Of a stretch of DNA of 64,000 nt, positions 1 to 9,491 are shown one piece after another. Source of the stretch: CAZKHG01 sp964552655 (GTDB lineage Bacteria; Bacteroidota; Bacteroidia; Bacteroidales; Tenuifilaceae); the NCBI GenBank assembly GCA_964552655.1, contig CAZKHG010000010.1, forward strand, positions 28,668 through 92,667, written 5' to 3'. Under the pieces are notes generated by a model. That model did not search any database. It was not told the origin of the DNA and worked only from the letters and a program-made list of their open reading frames with translations. Position 1 is the first letter of the stretch. Each line of letters begins with the position of its first letter. Made by a program: the position numbers and the translations under genes.

Positions 1-1400
1 CCCTTTGTGGTTACCCTTTTATTGGGGCTAAGGGTGATAGTAAACTCTTTTAATTCCCCTGCTCCGATATCGCCCAGCAACCCTTCCATATTTTCGAGGT
101 AGATATTCGGATCGGTGGTTTTAATTGAATAGTTGGTATTATGGGCTGAACTCTGGCCAACATTTTGTACCACAAGTTTTACTTTTACCTGCTCTCCCGC
201 CTGTAGCTGGCCATCTTCGGTAATGGCTCCTGTTCCGGCACCCGAATCAATTATCTCAAAACCAGAGAAAACAAGTTGCGGTGGTTGGTATGAATATGTA
301 TTTAGTACAAGATATGCAGGATCCATATCATACCCGTAATGTTCGGTAACATTGATGGTTAGTTTGTGCCTCTGGGTTTTCAGGTTAATATCTGTTGAGA
401 TAGGAATACTTAATTTTACTGATTCCCCTGATTTAATAACATTGATTTTTTGGTTCGCATCAGAAATGGTTACGCTTTTATCAAGGGTGCTGTCCGTTAT
501 ATTTACCTCAAGCTCCAGGGCATCGCCTTTCCCCTGGTTGGATAATGTAATATTTAACCGGGCATTCTCCCTGGCCTCAAGAATTCCGTTGTTATTATCA
601 TCGGAAAAGTTCAGTTCAGCGAAAAGATTTGGCGGTAATCCACGTGTATTAATTCTTCTAGAAGGGGAGATGCCTGTATAAAGCTTGTAATTTGGATTGC
701 TATAGATTGTTTCAGCATTTACATTTTTGTGTTTTTTTGATTTTGATATGATGCTATAGTAGTCCCAGGCCCATACTGCAACAGCGGTGGTGGCAAAAAT
801 CAAAGATAAACCCTGGAGTGTCTTTGCATCTTTGTACGAAGGATCCTGTGTAGAAGGCAACCCGGAAATCCTATAGTCATCCAGGCTTTGAGCCGCCTTG
901 AAATTGGAGAAAGCAGATGCCCCAATAAAACCGTAGCCCAACGCACCCTTAACCCAGTGAGGTTTATTAGCGATATACTGGTAATCGCCCCAGCCGGGGA
1001 ATACAGTTGATTTTATGACGGCACTGGAAGTTTTTACAACAGGAATATAGCGGGCATAAACCTTGGCGTAAATATTCTCATCGAGAACAACACCATCATG
1101 TTTAATATCCCAGCTGATCCGCTTCTCCCCGGCACCTTTAACGCTATTTATATCACCATTTAGAGTTGTTGCATTTATTTTCTGATCCCTGGCATTGAAC
1201 ACTTCAACCCACACATAATAGCTGTCAGAAGGGTTACCCGATAGCGTATAAGGAATATATACCTTATCATCAAGATATTTAATATCCACCCCGGCAAGTT
1301 TAACTTCAGGGGAGAATTGCCCAAATGCCCGGGTGCAGATAAAAATGGATGTGAATACTGCTGATGTAAACAACATCAACCCCAATCCTGATTTTTTCAT
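1..1400 (-). CDS. Exported protein with CARDB-like repeats, 3'-truncated by the window
   Basis: The minus strand is open from an ATG at 1400 to the window edge (466 codons, no stop), so the C-terminus is missing. The N-terminus (MKKSGLGLMLFTSAVF...) is a Sec signal peptide ending near residue 24. Around residues 130-160 lies an FPGWGDYQY segment with hydrophobic stretches, like the PGxGQ motif of small membrane DUF5683-type proteins, and a further hydrophobic segment follows near residue 205. From about residue 240 there are acidic, Asn-rich beta-sandwich repeats (FSDDNNNGILEARENA; later DSGAGTGAITEDGQLQAGE) of the kind seen in CARDB/archaeal-adhesin-like domains that stand on surface proteins. 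The role is unknown; an envelope-anchored protein exposed outside the inner membrane is an inference. The divergent neighbour at 1630 is an ABC transporter. Confidence 0.75.
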   Translation of the reverse strand, partial: MKKSGLGLMLFTSAVFTSIFICTRAFGQFSPEVKLAGVDIKYLDDKVYIPYTLSGNPSDSYYVWVEVFNARDQKINATTLNGDINSVKGAGEKRISWDIKHDGVVLDENIYAKVYARYIPVVKTSSAVIKSTVFPGWGDYQYIANKPHWVKGALGYGFIGASAFSNFKAAQSLDDYRISGLPSTQDPSYKDAKTLQGLSLIFATTAVAVWAWDYYSIISKSKKHKNVNAETIYSNPNYKLYTGISPSRRINTRGLPPNLFAELNFSDDNNNGILEARENARLNITLSNQGKGDALELEVNITDSTLDKSVTISDANQKINVIKSGESVKLSIPISTDINLKTQRHKLTINVTEHYGYDMDPAYLVLNTYSYQPPQLVFSGFEIIDSGAGTGAITEDGQLQAGEQVKVKLVVQNVGQSSAHNTNYSIKTTDPNIYLENMEGLLGDIGAGELKEFTITLSPNKRVTTK

Positions 1401-1629
1401 CGTGTAATGTTTTAGATTAACCACCTGATGGCAAGCAAACCAAACAATTTAAAATAAAAAACACTAATAGTCAATAGTTTATCTGGAAAATTACACTAAA
1501 ATAGCTTCACATTTCTCCTCGCTCAATCACTTTCAACGCTGAATAGTCTTACCATGATTTTTTTATTTTTTATTTATTCTGAACTTTTTTCACCGAGGTT
1601 TCATAAATTAGAGCGGAAATTTATCCCTA

Positions 1630-4600
1630 ATGAGTGAATCAATACTCAACGCGTTAATGCAGCTTTTTGCCCTGATTGCCAATGCTTCTGGCGTTACAGC
1701 AAAAGGGAAAAAAATTGTGGACACTTTTCTTCGCCAGCACTTATCCCGTCGGCTGGTGGATGAGTACCACGACCTGTTTGAAAACTACATAGATTTTTTC
1801 CAGCGCGATATCCCTCCGTTCGACAGGGAATCCGATGAGGAGAATGAGATACTGATATCATACGTTTCCAATGTTTGCGAGCAAATCCGGAAGGGGTTGC
1901 CACAGGGCGACCGGATAGTCGTTTTTATCAAGCTTCTGGAGTATGTAAGTGAGGATAATAAAGTTACCTCCCTGGAAAAGGATGTAATTGATACCGTTGC
2001 CAGCTGTTTTAATATTGAAAAAACAGAGGCATTTAACCTTGAATATTTTATTTTCCATAACGATTACGATGAAATAGACCCAAGGTATTTGCTGATTATC
2101 GAAAGTCATCCCAGGGTAAGGGAAGACTTGCTGGAAGGGTTGTGGGTGGAGGAGAACATGCCAGAGTACCTTGAAGATTCTCATCATTTTTTCGATGAGA
2201 AAATTGCCGGAAGGTTAACCTTTCTCCATGTACCCTCAACCGGGAACTTTATCATGAGGTATTTCGGCAAAGCCGAACTTTACCTCGATGGAAAGCTCGT
2301 TGTTTCAGGTCGTCCGTATATAGTTGATATTGGGGCCATTATCAGAGGTCCTGAGATTGAGACGATCTATTTCAGCGATCTTTCTAAAAGGCTTTTCAAA
2401 TCAAATGTCCATCACAAGATTGTTTTCACGGCCGAGAAGCTGGAGTATTATTTCCGGAACAGCCCTAACGGGATTAAAAAGTTCAGCTTTTCTGAGGAAT
2501 CGGGCCAACTGATAGGCGTTTTGGGTGGGAGTGGCGTGGGAAAATCAACCCTGCTAAACCTTCTTACGGGTAAACTTAAACCACGCTCGGGCAGGGTGCT
2601 CATAAACGGTTACGACATCCATAACGACAGACGTTCAATCGAAGGGATAATCGGGTATGTTCCTCAGGATGATTTGCTGTTTGAGGAGTTGACAGTATAT
2701 CAGAACCTTTATTTCAACGCCCAGCTTTGCTTTAGCAATTTCTCCGAATTCAAGCTACGGCAAACCGTAAAACGTATCCTCGATGATCTCGATCTCTGGG
2801 AAATCCGTGACCTGAAGGTTGGCTCTGTGCTTAACAAGACGATCAGCGGAGGGCAAAGAAAACGCCTCAATTTCGGGCTGGAGCTCATGCGTGAACCGTC
2901 TATCCTTTTTGTTGATGAACCCACCAGTGGCCTTTCATCCAGCGATTCTCTCATGGTTATGCGTTTGCTTAAGGATCAGGCAAGTAAAGGCCGGCTGGTG
3001 ATTGTGAACATTCATCAACCTTCATCAAAAGCCTTCAAGCTGTTCGACAAGCTCTGGGTGTTGGATAAGGGCGGATTTCCAATATACACCGGCAACCCGA
3101 TTGACGCTATTGTGTACTTTAAAACCATGAGCACCCACGTTAACGCCTCGGAAAGCGGGTGTGTTCAGTGCGGGAATATTAACCCCGAGCAGGTGCTGGA
3201 AATAATAGAGGCTAAAGTGGTTGATGAGAATGGCCGTACAACAAATATTCGCCAGAAAACACCCGAAGAGTGGTATGGTCTTTATACCCAGAATATCCAG
3301 GATAAAATTGTACCTAAAAGCCACAAAGATATTTTACCTAAAAACTTTTTTAACATTCCCAACATAGAGGTTCAATTCAGGATTTTCAGCATTAGAAACC
3401 TCTTATCTAAACTGTCAAACAAACAGTATGTAATAATCAATCTCATTGAAGCCCCGTTACTGGCCTTTGTACTATCGTTCTTCACAAAATACATGCCCGG
3501 TGATCATTATATTTTTGCCGACAATAAGAATATACCTGCATACCTGTTCATGAGCATTGTGGTTGCCCTGTTCATGGGGTTAACCGTTAGCGCCGAGGAA
3601 ATAATAAGCGACAGGAAGATCTTGGAGCGGGAATCGTTTTTAAACCTGAGCCGGTTTAGCTACCTCAACGCCAAGGTTTTTTACCTTTTTGCCCTATCTG
3701 CAGTTCAAATGCTGATGTTTGTGCTGATTGGCAATTATATCTTGGAGATAAAGGGACTCACTTTCAGCTATTGGCTGATCCTCTTTACCACCGCATGTTT
3801 TGCCAATATGATTGGGCTGAATATAAGCTCCGGGCTGAATTCCGTTGTGGCGATTTATATTCTTATCCCCTTTATTCTGGTACCTCAGATATTGTTTAGC
3901 GGAACCATCGTACAATTTGATAACCTACACCCTTTACTTACAAGAAAAATTTATGTTCCGGTTGTGGGCGATTTGATGCCATCGCGTTGGGCTTACGAAG
4001 CGCTGGCTGTTGAACAGTTTCAGAATAATCAGTTCGAAAAGCACTTCTTTGAGCAGGAGATGTCCATGAGCCAGTCTCACTTCAGGACCGCTTTTGAAAT
4101 ACCCCGTTTACAAGCCAAGCTGAACGAGGCGCTAAGGTTTGTTGAGAGTAATCAGCGGGATCATCCTAAAATGGCAGCAAACCTCAATATTGTCAGGAAT
4201 GAGCTGGATGCCATTCAAAAAGCGGTGCAATTACCTCCGTTTGAGTTCCTCAGCTCTTTAAACCCTACCGATTTTAACGAGAATGTTTTTGAAGAGGCGA
4301 ACGGGTATCTCATCTTCATTAAATTTCAGATTGCAGATATAGGCAACCGGGCCAGCGCAAAGAAGGACAGTATCTATAAAAAACTGGTGGATAGCCTGAG
4401 CGCAGAAAAGGTGTTTGAACTGAAACAAAAGAATTATAATAAAGCGTTGGCCGATTGGGTGTTAAACACCAATGAGATAACTAAATTTCTTGAAACAGAC
4501 GACCGGATCATCCAGAAGCACGAACCCATTTTTATGCTACCCGACCACCCTTGGGGCAGGGCGCATTTTTATGCTCCCATGAAGTATTTCAACGGGCAGT

Positions 4601-4749
4601 ACGTGCGTACGTTCTGGTTCAACATTGCCGTGATCTGGCTCGGGGCGCTGGTGCTGTTTGTTACCCTGCAAATTGACCTTTTAAGAAAGCTCATCAGCTA
4701 TATTGACAATATTAAAATCAGGCAAAGATCGAAGAAGGAGGTAAGGTAA
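1630..4749 (+). CDS. ABCG-like half-transporter with N-terminal TerB-like region and fused ABC-2 permease
   Basis: The protein has 1039 residues. Residues 1 to about 190 are helical and acidic and look TerB-like. Residues 200-265 form a beta-rich segment that may be FHA-like. The nucleotide-binding domain follows: Walker A GGSGVGKST near residue 300, Q-loop GYVPQDD, ABCG-type signature ISGGQRKR near 403, Walker B LFVDEP near 427 and H-loop NIHQPSS. After a CVQC motif come at least five membrane segments (first near residue 605, last near 1015), separated by a long soluble insertion at about 790-980. ATPase followed by permease in one chain is the ABCG order. The substrate cannot be read from sequence. 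It is monocistronic, starting at ATG 1630. The extra N-terminal domain suggests signalling or stress control of transport. Confidence 0.85.
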   Translation: MSESILNALMQLFALIANASGVTAKGKKIVDTFLRQHLSRRLVDEYHDLFENYIDFFQRDIPPFDRESDEENEILISYVSNVCEQIRKGLPQGDRIVVFIKLLEYVSEDNKVTSLEKDVIDTVASCFNIEKTEAFNLEYFIFHNDYDEIDPRYLLIIESHPRVREDLLEGLWVEENMPEYLEDSHHFFDEKIAGRLTFLHVPSTGNFIMRYFGKAELYLDGKLVVSGRPYIVDIGAIIRGPEIETIYFSDLSKRLFKSNVHHKIVFTAEKLEYYFRNSPNGIKKFSFSEESGQLIGVLGGSGVGKSTLLNLLTGKLKPRSGRVLINGYDIHNDRRSIEGIIGYVPQDDLLFEELTVYQNLYFNAQLCFSNFSEFKLRQTVKRILDDLDLWEIRDLKVGSVLNKTISGGQRKRLNFGLELMREPSILFVDEPTSGLSSSDSLMVMRLLKDQASKGRLVIVNIHQPSSKAFKLFDKLWVLDKGGFPIYTGNPIDAIVYFKTMSTHVNASESGCVQCGNINPEQVLEIIEAKVVDENGRTTNIRQKTPEEWYGLYTQNIQDKIVPKSHKDILPKNFFNIPNIEVQFRIFSIRNLLSKLSNKQYVIINLIEAPLLAFVLSFFTKYMPGDHYIFADNKNIPAYLFMSIVVALFMGLTVSAEEIISDRKILERESFLNLSRFSYLNAKVFYLFALSAVQMLMFVLIGNYILEIKGLTFSYWLILFTTACFANMIGLNISSGLNSVVAIYILIPFILVPQILFSGTIVQFDNLHPLLTRKIYVPVVGDLMPSRWAYEALAVEQFQNNQFEKHFFEQEMSMSQSHFRTAFEIPRLQAKLNEALRFVESNQRDHPKMAANLNIVRNELDAIQKAVQLPPFEFLSSLNPTDFNENVFEEANGYLIFIKFQIADIGNRASAKKDSIYKKLVDSLSAEKVFELKQKNYNKALADWVLNTNEITKFLETDDRIIQKHEPIFMLPDHPWGRAHFYAPMKYFNGQYVRTFWFNIAVIWLGALVLFVTLQIDLLRKLISYIDNIKIRQRSKKEVR

Positions 4750-4804
4750 TGCTTGGTTTAAGGTTGGTGATTGCAATTTTCAGTTGAAATTTACCCTCTT
4801 GCCC

Positions 4805-4901
4805 GCGCAGACTTGTTGTCTGTGCTATTAAACAAATAAACTGCAAGATTTTTTAGTCAACATTCTATGTACCTGCTAACGCGGACGTCCATGTCCGTGT
4901 T
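4805..4901. repeat. Pair of short GC-rich hairpins, probable dispersed intergenic repeat
   Basis: Two hairpins lie between the transporter and the regulator gene. The first has arms 4805-4812 and 4818-4825 (8 bp with one G-U). The second has arms 4878-4886 and 4893-4901 (9 bp with one G-U). Both centre on a GCGGAC/GTCYGTGY-type core and are much richer in GC than the surrounding spacer. Neither is followed by a T-tract on either strand, so they are not simple terminators. They resemble REP-like palindromes scattered in Bacteroidota genomes; that comparison is from memory and not tested. Confidence 0.45.
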
Positions 4902-5008
4902 TAAGAGTAAAGAGCTATTGCAGGAGTGAATTGAAAATGATCTTTGTAAATATTATGATAAGGATAACAAGTCCACACCAAAAAGGGGTTTTATTTCCGG
5001 AATCGGGA

Positions 5009-6367
5009 TTAGTAATCAATCCCGTACTGCTTCATCTTATTGTAAAGGGTTTTACGGTCAATATTCAGAATGGCAGCGGCTTTGCTCTTATTATACCGCA
5101 CTCTTTCAAGGGTGGAAAGGATCAAATCGTGCTCAGCCCGCTCTTTCATATCGCGAAGATTTTCAACCTGTGAGGAAGGATGTTTGGGCACTTCGTGAGT
5201 TTCATTACGGTTCAGAATTTCAAATGGGAGCGATTTTGTGGTGATTATTGTTCCGGTTTCAAGCAAAACCGCCCTCCTGACCACGTTTCTCAGCTCACGG
5301 AAATTGCCGGGCCAGCTGTAGTCTAAAAAAATGGCCAGCACAGCTTTTTCAAAACCTGAAATGTTTTTTCCCAACTCCTGATTGGCTAGCAAAAGAAAGT
5401 GGTAGGCAAAATTCTCCAGGTCTTCCTTCCGGTCCTTCAGCGGGGCCACCTGAATGGTGAACTCATTAATCCTGTGATATAAATCTTCCCTGAAATCTCC
5501 GTGTTTGACCGCCTGGAGCAGATCATCATTTGACGCGGTGATGATGCGAACATCCACCTCTATTTCGCGGCTGCTCCCAATACGTTTGATTCGCCGCTCC
5601 TGGATAGCCCGTAACAGGTTTACCTGAACCTCGTAGGTTAGGTTCCCGATTTCATCAAGGAAAAGGGTTCCGCCGTTGGCCACTTCAAACTGGCCGATCT
5701 TGTCGGAAATTGCACCCGTGAAAGAACCTTTGATATGCCCAAAAAACTCACTGGCTGCAAGATCTTTAGGGAGCGCTCCGCAATCAATGGCCACAAATGG
5801 CTTCTTGCTCCGTTTGCTTTGACGATGGATTTCACGGGCAATGTATTCTTTCCCGGTACCGCTATCACCCTGAATAATAACCGAAAGGTTGGTGGGTGCA
5901 ACAATGCTGATGTATTCGTTTACCTGTTTGGCCTGTGCGCTTACACCCTTGATATATTTTTTCCCCGAGTTTATTACTTCATCCTCCTCAAATGCTGAAG
6001 TGTTGCTTCGGGCGGCGAGGGCATTGGATATGGTTATAAGAATTTCATCGGGGTTGATGGGCTTGGTAACATACTCATAAGCTCCCATTTTTATGGCCTT
6101 TACTGCCATCCTGATATCGGCATAACCGGTCATAAGAATTACCACAGTATCAATTGACCGGCGTTTTGCTTCACGCAGCAGGTCAATTCCGCTTTTTTCC
6201 GGTAGCCTGAAATCCGTGAGCATTACATCAAAAACATCGGCGTTGATACTCTTTACGGCTTCATCATAAGAAAAAACTTCCTTAACCTCATGCCCGTTCT
6301 TGCTGAGGAATGTCTTGAGCATGATGCAGAAGGTGGAATCATCATCAACGACCAGTATTTTTGCCAT
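5009..6367 (-). CDS. Sigma-54-dependent response regulator (NtrC/AtoC type)
   Basis: The 452-residue activator has the standard three-part order. A REC domain spans residues 1-120, with the acidic cluster D8-D10 and phosphoacceptor D52 (MLTDFRL) and the switch Lys in YVTKP. An AAA+ sigma-54 interaction domain spans about 140-380, with Walker A GDSGTGKE, loop GSFTGA (canonical GAFTGA with one Ala-to-Ser change), Walker B GGTLFLDE and the SWPGNFRELRN motif. A Fis-type HTH lies at the C-terminus (KSKAAAILNIDRKTLYNKM). It activates RpoN promoters when phosphorylated. No histidine kinase gene is adjacent in the window, so it is an orphan locally. The ATG at 6367 starts directly on the REC beta-1 strand. 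Confidence 0.95.
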   Translation of the reverse strand: MAKILVVDDDSTFCIMLKTFLSKNGHEVKEVFSYDEAVKSINADVFDVMLTDFRLPEKSGIDLLREAKRRSIDTVVILMTGYADIRMAVKAIKMGAYEYVTKPINPDEILITISNALAARSNTSAFEEDEVINSGKKYIKGVSAQAKQVNEYISIVAPTNLSVIIQGDSGTGKEYIAREIHRQSKRSKKPFVAIDCGALPKDLAASEFFGHIKGSFTGAISDKIGQFEVANGGTLFLDEIGNLTYEVQVNLLRAIQERRIKRIGSSREIEVDVRIITASNDDLLQAVKHGDFREDLYHRINEFTIQVAPLKDRKEDLENFAYHFLLLANQELGKNISGFEKAVLAIFLDYSWPGNFRELRNVVRRAVLLETGTIITTKSLPFEILNRNETHEVPKHPSSQVENLRDMKERAEHDLILSTLERVRYNKSKAAAILNIDRKTLYNKMKQYGIDY

Positions 6368-6537
6368 AGATTTTAAATTTCCCCTGACGGGTTTACAAAT
6401 GTAGCTACTTTTTTAGGAAAACAGAAGTATGAATATGGCTGTATGGAATAATCTGAACAGGGATTATTTCTCGAATTAGCGCATCATATCAAAAAATCAA
6501 AAAAATTGAACATTAACCCCAAAACCTCAAAAGCCTA

Positions 6538-8415
6538 TTATTCAACCTCTTTCCAGTCGCCATTTTCTTTGATCAGATTTACGAGTTCGTCCACTGCCTG
6601 GGCTTCGGGGATATTCTTTTTAACCACGGTTTTTCCCTTATAAAGGTTGATTTTCCCTGGACCAGCCCCAACATACCCATAATCGGCGTCAGCCATTTCG
6701 CCAGGTCCATTTACAATGCAACCCATAATTCCAATTTTCAATCCCTTCAGATGGGCGGTTTTTTTCCTGATTTTTGCCACTGTTTCCTGTAATCCGAAAA
6801 GTGTTCTGCCACATCCCGGACAGGAAATATATTCAGTTTTAGAAGTTCGGGTACGTGCCGCCTGAAGGATAGAGAAGGATGTGGTACAAATTATCTTATC
6901 CTCGATTTTTGGTGCTGTGAGAATTACGCCATCCCCTAAACCGTCAATTAGCAAACCGCCAATGTCTGATGCGCTTTTTAGCTGAAATGATTCAGCATCA
7001 GAATCGCTATATTTTCTTGAGATGATTACCGGGCACAGAATCCCGTTTTCCATGAGCTTAATAAAAACTGCTCGTTGCTCTGTAAAACCATTCTGATTAT
7101 CAGTTTCCAGAATCAAAATAATGGACTCGGTGATTTTAATTTTTGTAATAAGCTCATCTGTGAGTTCATTAAACTTAATTTTGGTAAAATGGGGTTTATC
7201 TGTTTTAATTGCAATCCCATTTAATAGCTTTTCCGATATGCTAATCATCGGGAGCTTATCGGCATTTTCAATTGAGTTGATCTTGCCAAAAATAAAATAA
7301 TCGGCAGATTGTTGTTTTTTGAACCAGCTCTTTTGCTGTTTATTGTAAGTCCAACCCCAGGCTTCCAGATCGGAATATTTTACCTGTTCCTTATCGGATA
7401 AATCGGCTATAACCACTGGCGGGTTATTTCCCCCAATATCGTTAATGGAAATGGATGGTCGTCTGTTATATTCGAAAGGATTATAGGGTAGCGACTTAAT
7501 TTCAGGGACAGGCGGTTCGGTTTTCCGGTTGGTAAAATAGTTTACCAGCTTTTTTGCTACGGGAATTTCAACCTCCGGGTCTTCAGTGAGGGAAACCCTG
7601 ATTGTATCTCCTAAGCCATCGGCCAGGAGTGTTCCAATGCCTACCGCAGATTTAATTCGGCCATCCTCGCCATCACCAGCTTCGGTAACCCCCAGATGCA
7701 GCGGGTAATTCATCACTTCGCCAATCATCTTCGATACCAGTAACCTGGTAGCATAAACCATTACCCGGGTGTTGCTGGCCTTCATGGAAACAACAATATC
7801 GTTGAATCCGTTTTTCCGGCAGATTCTCAGGAACTCCAACGCTGAATGTACCATACCCTCCGGGGTATCGCCATAACGGCTCATTATCCGGTCGGAAAGC
7901 GAACCGTGGTTTACCCCGATTCGTATAGGAACACGCCTTTTCCTACAGGTGTCAATCAGGGGAATAAGTTTTTCTTCAACTTTTTTCAGCTCATTCTGAT
8001 ACTCTTCATCGGAATATTCAAAACTTTTAAATATAGCCCTTGGCTCGGTGTAATTCCCTGGATTTATTCTGATTTTATCGGCATAAAGAGCAGCTTCAAG
8101 GGCTGCAGAGGGGTTAAAGTGAATATCAGCAATGACTGGAATATTGTAACCCATTTCAACCAGCCTTCGCTTGATGTGTTCAATATTTTTTGCTTCTTTC
8201 ACCCCTTGTGTAGTGATGCGAATCAATTCTGCCCCGGCAGCAATAGCCTTTATGCACTGTTCAACTGTTGCCTCAGTATCATTTGTATTTGTTGTGGTCA
8301 TTGTTTGTACCCGGATGGGGTTATTCCCACCAAGTGACACGCCCCCAATATCTAATTCAGCCGTTTGCCATCGGGTTAATGCGGATATACTTTGGCAGTA
8401 CATAGTATTTAACAT
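6538..8415 (-). CDS. ispG: 4-hydroxy-3-methylbut-2-enyl-diphosphate synthase (flavodoxin/ferredoxin), large form
   Basis: IspG catalyses the penultimate step of the MEP isoprenoid pathway, reducing MEcPP to HMBPP with a [4Fe-4S] cluster. At 625 residues it is the large form seen in Bacteroidota, Chlamydiae and plants, with a middle domain (about residues 290-510) inserted between the TIM barrel and the C-terminal reductase-like domain. The barrel begins at GGVSLGGNNPIRVQTM. The cluster ligands are visible: C532 and C535 in CPGCGRTLF, and C566 in IMGCIVNGPGE. Start choices are ATG 8415 or ATG 8403, and both leave the barrel intact. It is separated by about 170 bp from the regulator gene and is divergent from the usp gene. 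Confidence 0.97.
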   Translation of the reverse strand: MLNTMYCQSISALTRWQTAELDIGGVSLGGNNPIRVQTMTTTNTNDTEATVEQCIKAIAAGAELIRITTQGVKEAKNIEHIKRRLVEMGYNIPVIADIHFNPSAALEAALYADKIRINPGNYTEPRAIFKSFEYSDEEYQNELKKVEEKLIPLIDTCRKRRVPIRIGVNHGSLSDRIMSRYGDTPEGMVHSALEFLRICRKNGFNDIVVSMKASNTRVMVYATRLLVSKMIGEVMNYPLHLGVTEAGDGEDGRIKSAVGIGTLLADGLGDTIRVSLTEDPEVEIPVAKKLVNYFTNRKTEPPVPEIKSLPYNPFEYNRRPSISINDIGGNNPPVVIADLSDKEQVKYSDLEAWGWTYNKQQKSWFKKQQSADYFIFGKINSIENADKLPMISISEKLLNGIAIKTDKPHFTKIKFNELTDELITKIKITESIILILETDNQNGFTEQRAVFIKLMENGILCPVIISRKYSDSDAESFQLKSASDIGGLLIDGLGDGVILTAPKIEDKIICTTSFSILQAARTRTSKTEYISCPGCGRTLFGLQETVAKIRKKTAHLKGLKIGIMGCIVNGPGEMADADYGYVGAGPGKINLYKGKTVVKKNIPEAQAVDELVNLIKENGDWKEVE

Positions 8416-8556
8416 TGATTTTTTTACAAATAACGGGAATTTGATTCAATTATGGATAAATATGTCGTTGTTGACTTTAGCTATAAAATAACAACCCATA
8501 AGTTAATTGCGCTTAATTACCTTAAATTCAGTTGCAATTAACTTATCCGCCAATCC

Positions 8557-8588
8557 TTTGCTATCCTCACCTTTTCTATCTACATTTG
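8557..8588 (+). promoter_or_regulatory. Bacteroidota-type housekeeping promoter for the universal stress gene
   Basis: A TTTG box at 8557-8560 is followed after 20 bp by TACATTTG at 8581-8588. This is a full match to the Bacteroidota sigma-ABfr consensus (TTTG, 19-21 bp, TAnnTTTG). It lies 30 bp upstream of ATG 8619. A coding start at 8532 would sit upstream of this promoter, which is why the downstream ATG is preferred. Confidence 0.7.
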
Positions 8589-8618
8589 TTTTGCTGTTTA
8601 AAATCAATACAAGATATT

Positions 8619-9473
8619 ATGAAGCACATTATTGTACCAATCGATTTCTCCAAGGAATCTATAAACGGGCTGCGGCTTGCAATTATTTTTGCCAATCGTT
8701 TTGGAAGCGAAATACAAATGGTTTACGTTCAAAAATTCCCTACCGAACTGGGACGGGTTGGATTTGACGAGGAGTATAATAAAGCAACCCAGGAATTTGA
8801 GAAGCTCATGAAAGAGTACTCTTCTAAATTAATCGAGGGTGCTGCATTAGGGTATATTGTAAAAAAGGGCAAAATATACCGCGAGGTGGTCAACCAATCG
8901 CAGGCGTTCAAGGATACCATGATTGTCTGTTCCACGCATGGGGCTTCAGGGTTTGAAGAATTTTTTATTGGGAGCAATGCTTTTCGAATTATTTCAGCTA
9001 CCGATTGTCCGGTGGTTACAATCCGGCATGGCTCTATGCCCCGTGAAATAGAGAAAATTGTAATGCCAATTGATATTTCCTCTGATACCCGTCAGAAAGT
9101 GCCTATCACTGCCGAAATTGCCAAAGCCTTCGGCGCAGAAATTCACATAGTGGCTGTATCAACAATGCAGAGCGAAGATATTGATAATAGGCTGAACGCA
9201 TACACAAAACAGGTTGCAGACTATCTGAAAGATAACAAGGTTGATTATAAAACAGCCAGCCTTAAAGGGGACAATATCACCGATATCACTATTGAATATG
9301 CCCTGGATGTGAATGCTGATATTATAAGCATTATGACAGAACAGGTGGAATCTATCAGTAATTATGTGCTTGGTAGCTATGCCCAGCAAATGCTTAGCAA
9401 ATCGCCAATTCCGGTACTTAGCGTTACTCCGCGTGAGATTTTTATATTAGGGAGTTTTGCTACTCAGGGATAA
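8619..9473 (+). CDS. Tandem universal stress protein (two UspA domains)
   Basis: The protein has 284 residues from ATG 8619 and begins MKHIIVPIDFSKES, a canonical UspA beta-1/alpha-1. A second UspA domain starts near residue 148 (EKIVMPIDISSDTRQ). The first domain ends in ...IISATDCPVVTIR. The ATP-binding G-2x-G-9x-G(S/T) pattern is approximated by GASGFEEFFIGSNAFRI in domain 1 and by the region around NYVLGSYAQQML in domain 2. A longer frame opens at 8532, but its first 29 residues are unlike the family and overlap the promoter. Such tandem Usp proteins are cytoplasmic stress proteins; the exact role is unknown. Confidence 0.9.
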   Translation: MKHIIVPIDFSKESINGLRLAIIFANRFGSEIQMVYVQKFPTELGRVGFDEEYNKATQEFEKLMKEYSSKLIEGAALGYIVKKGKIYREVVNQSQAFKDTMIVCSTHGASGFEEFFIGSNAFRIISATDCPVVTIRHGSMPREIEKIVMPIDISSDTRQKVPITAEIAKAFGAEIHIVAVSTMQSEDIDNRLNAYTKQVADYLKDNKVDYKTASLKGDNITDITIEYALDVNADIISIMTEQVESISNYVLGSYAQQMLSKSPIPVLSVTPREIFILGSFATQG

Positions 9474-9491
9474 ATGAAAGTTTACTTATAA

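Noticed and set aside
133..681. Plus-strand frames at 133-681
   Set aside because: They are shadows of the minus-strand exported protein that is open through the whole 1-1400 segment.
8532..8618. Longer N-terminus of the universal stress protein
   Set aside because: It would precede a good promoter, and the added residues do not fit the UspA family.
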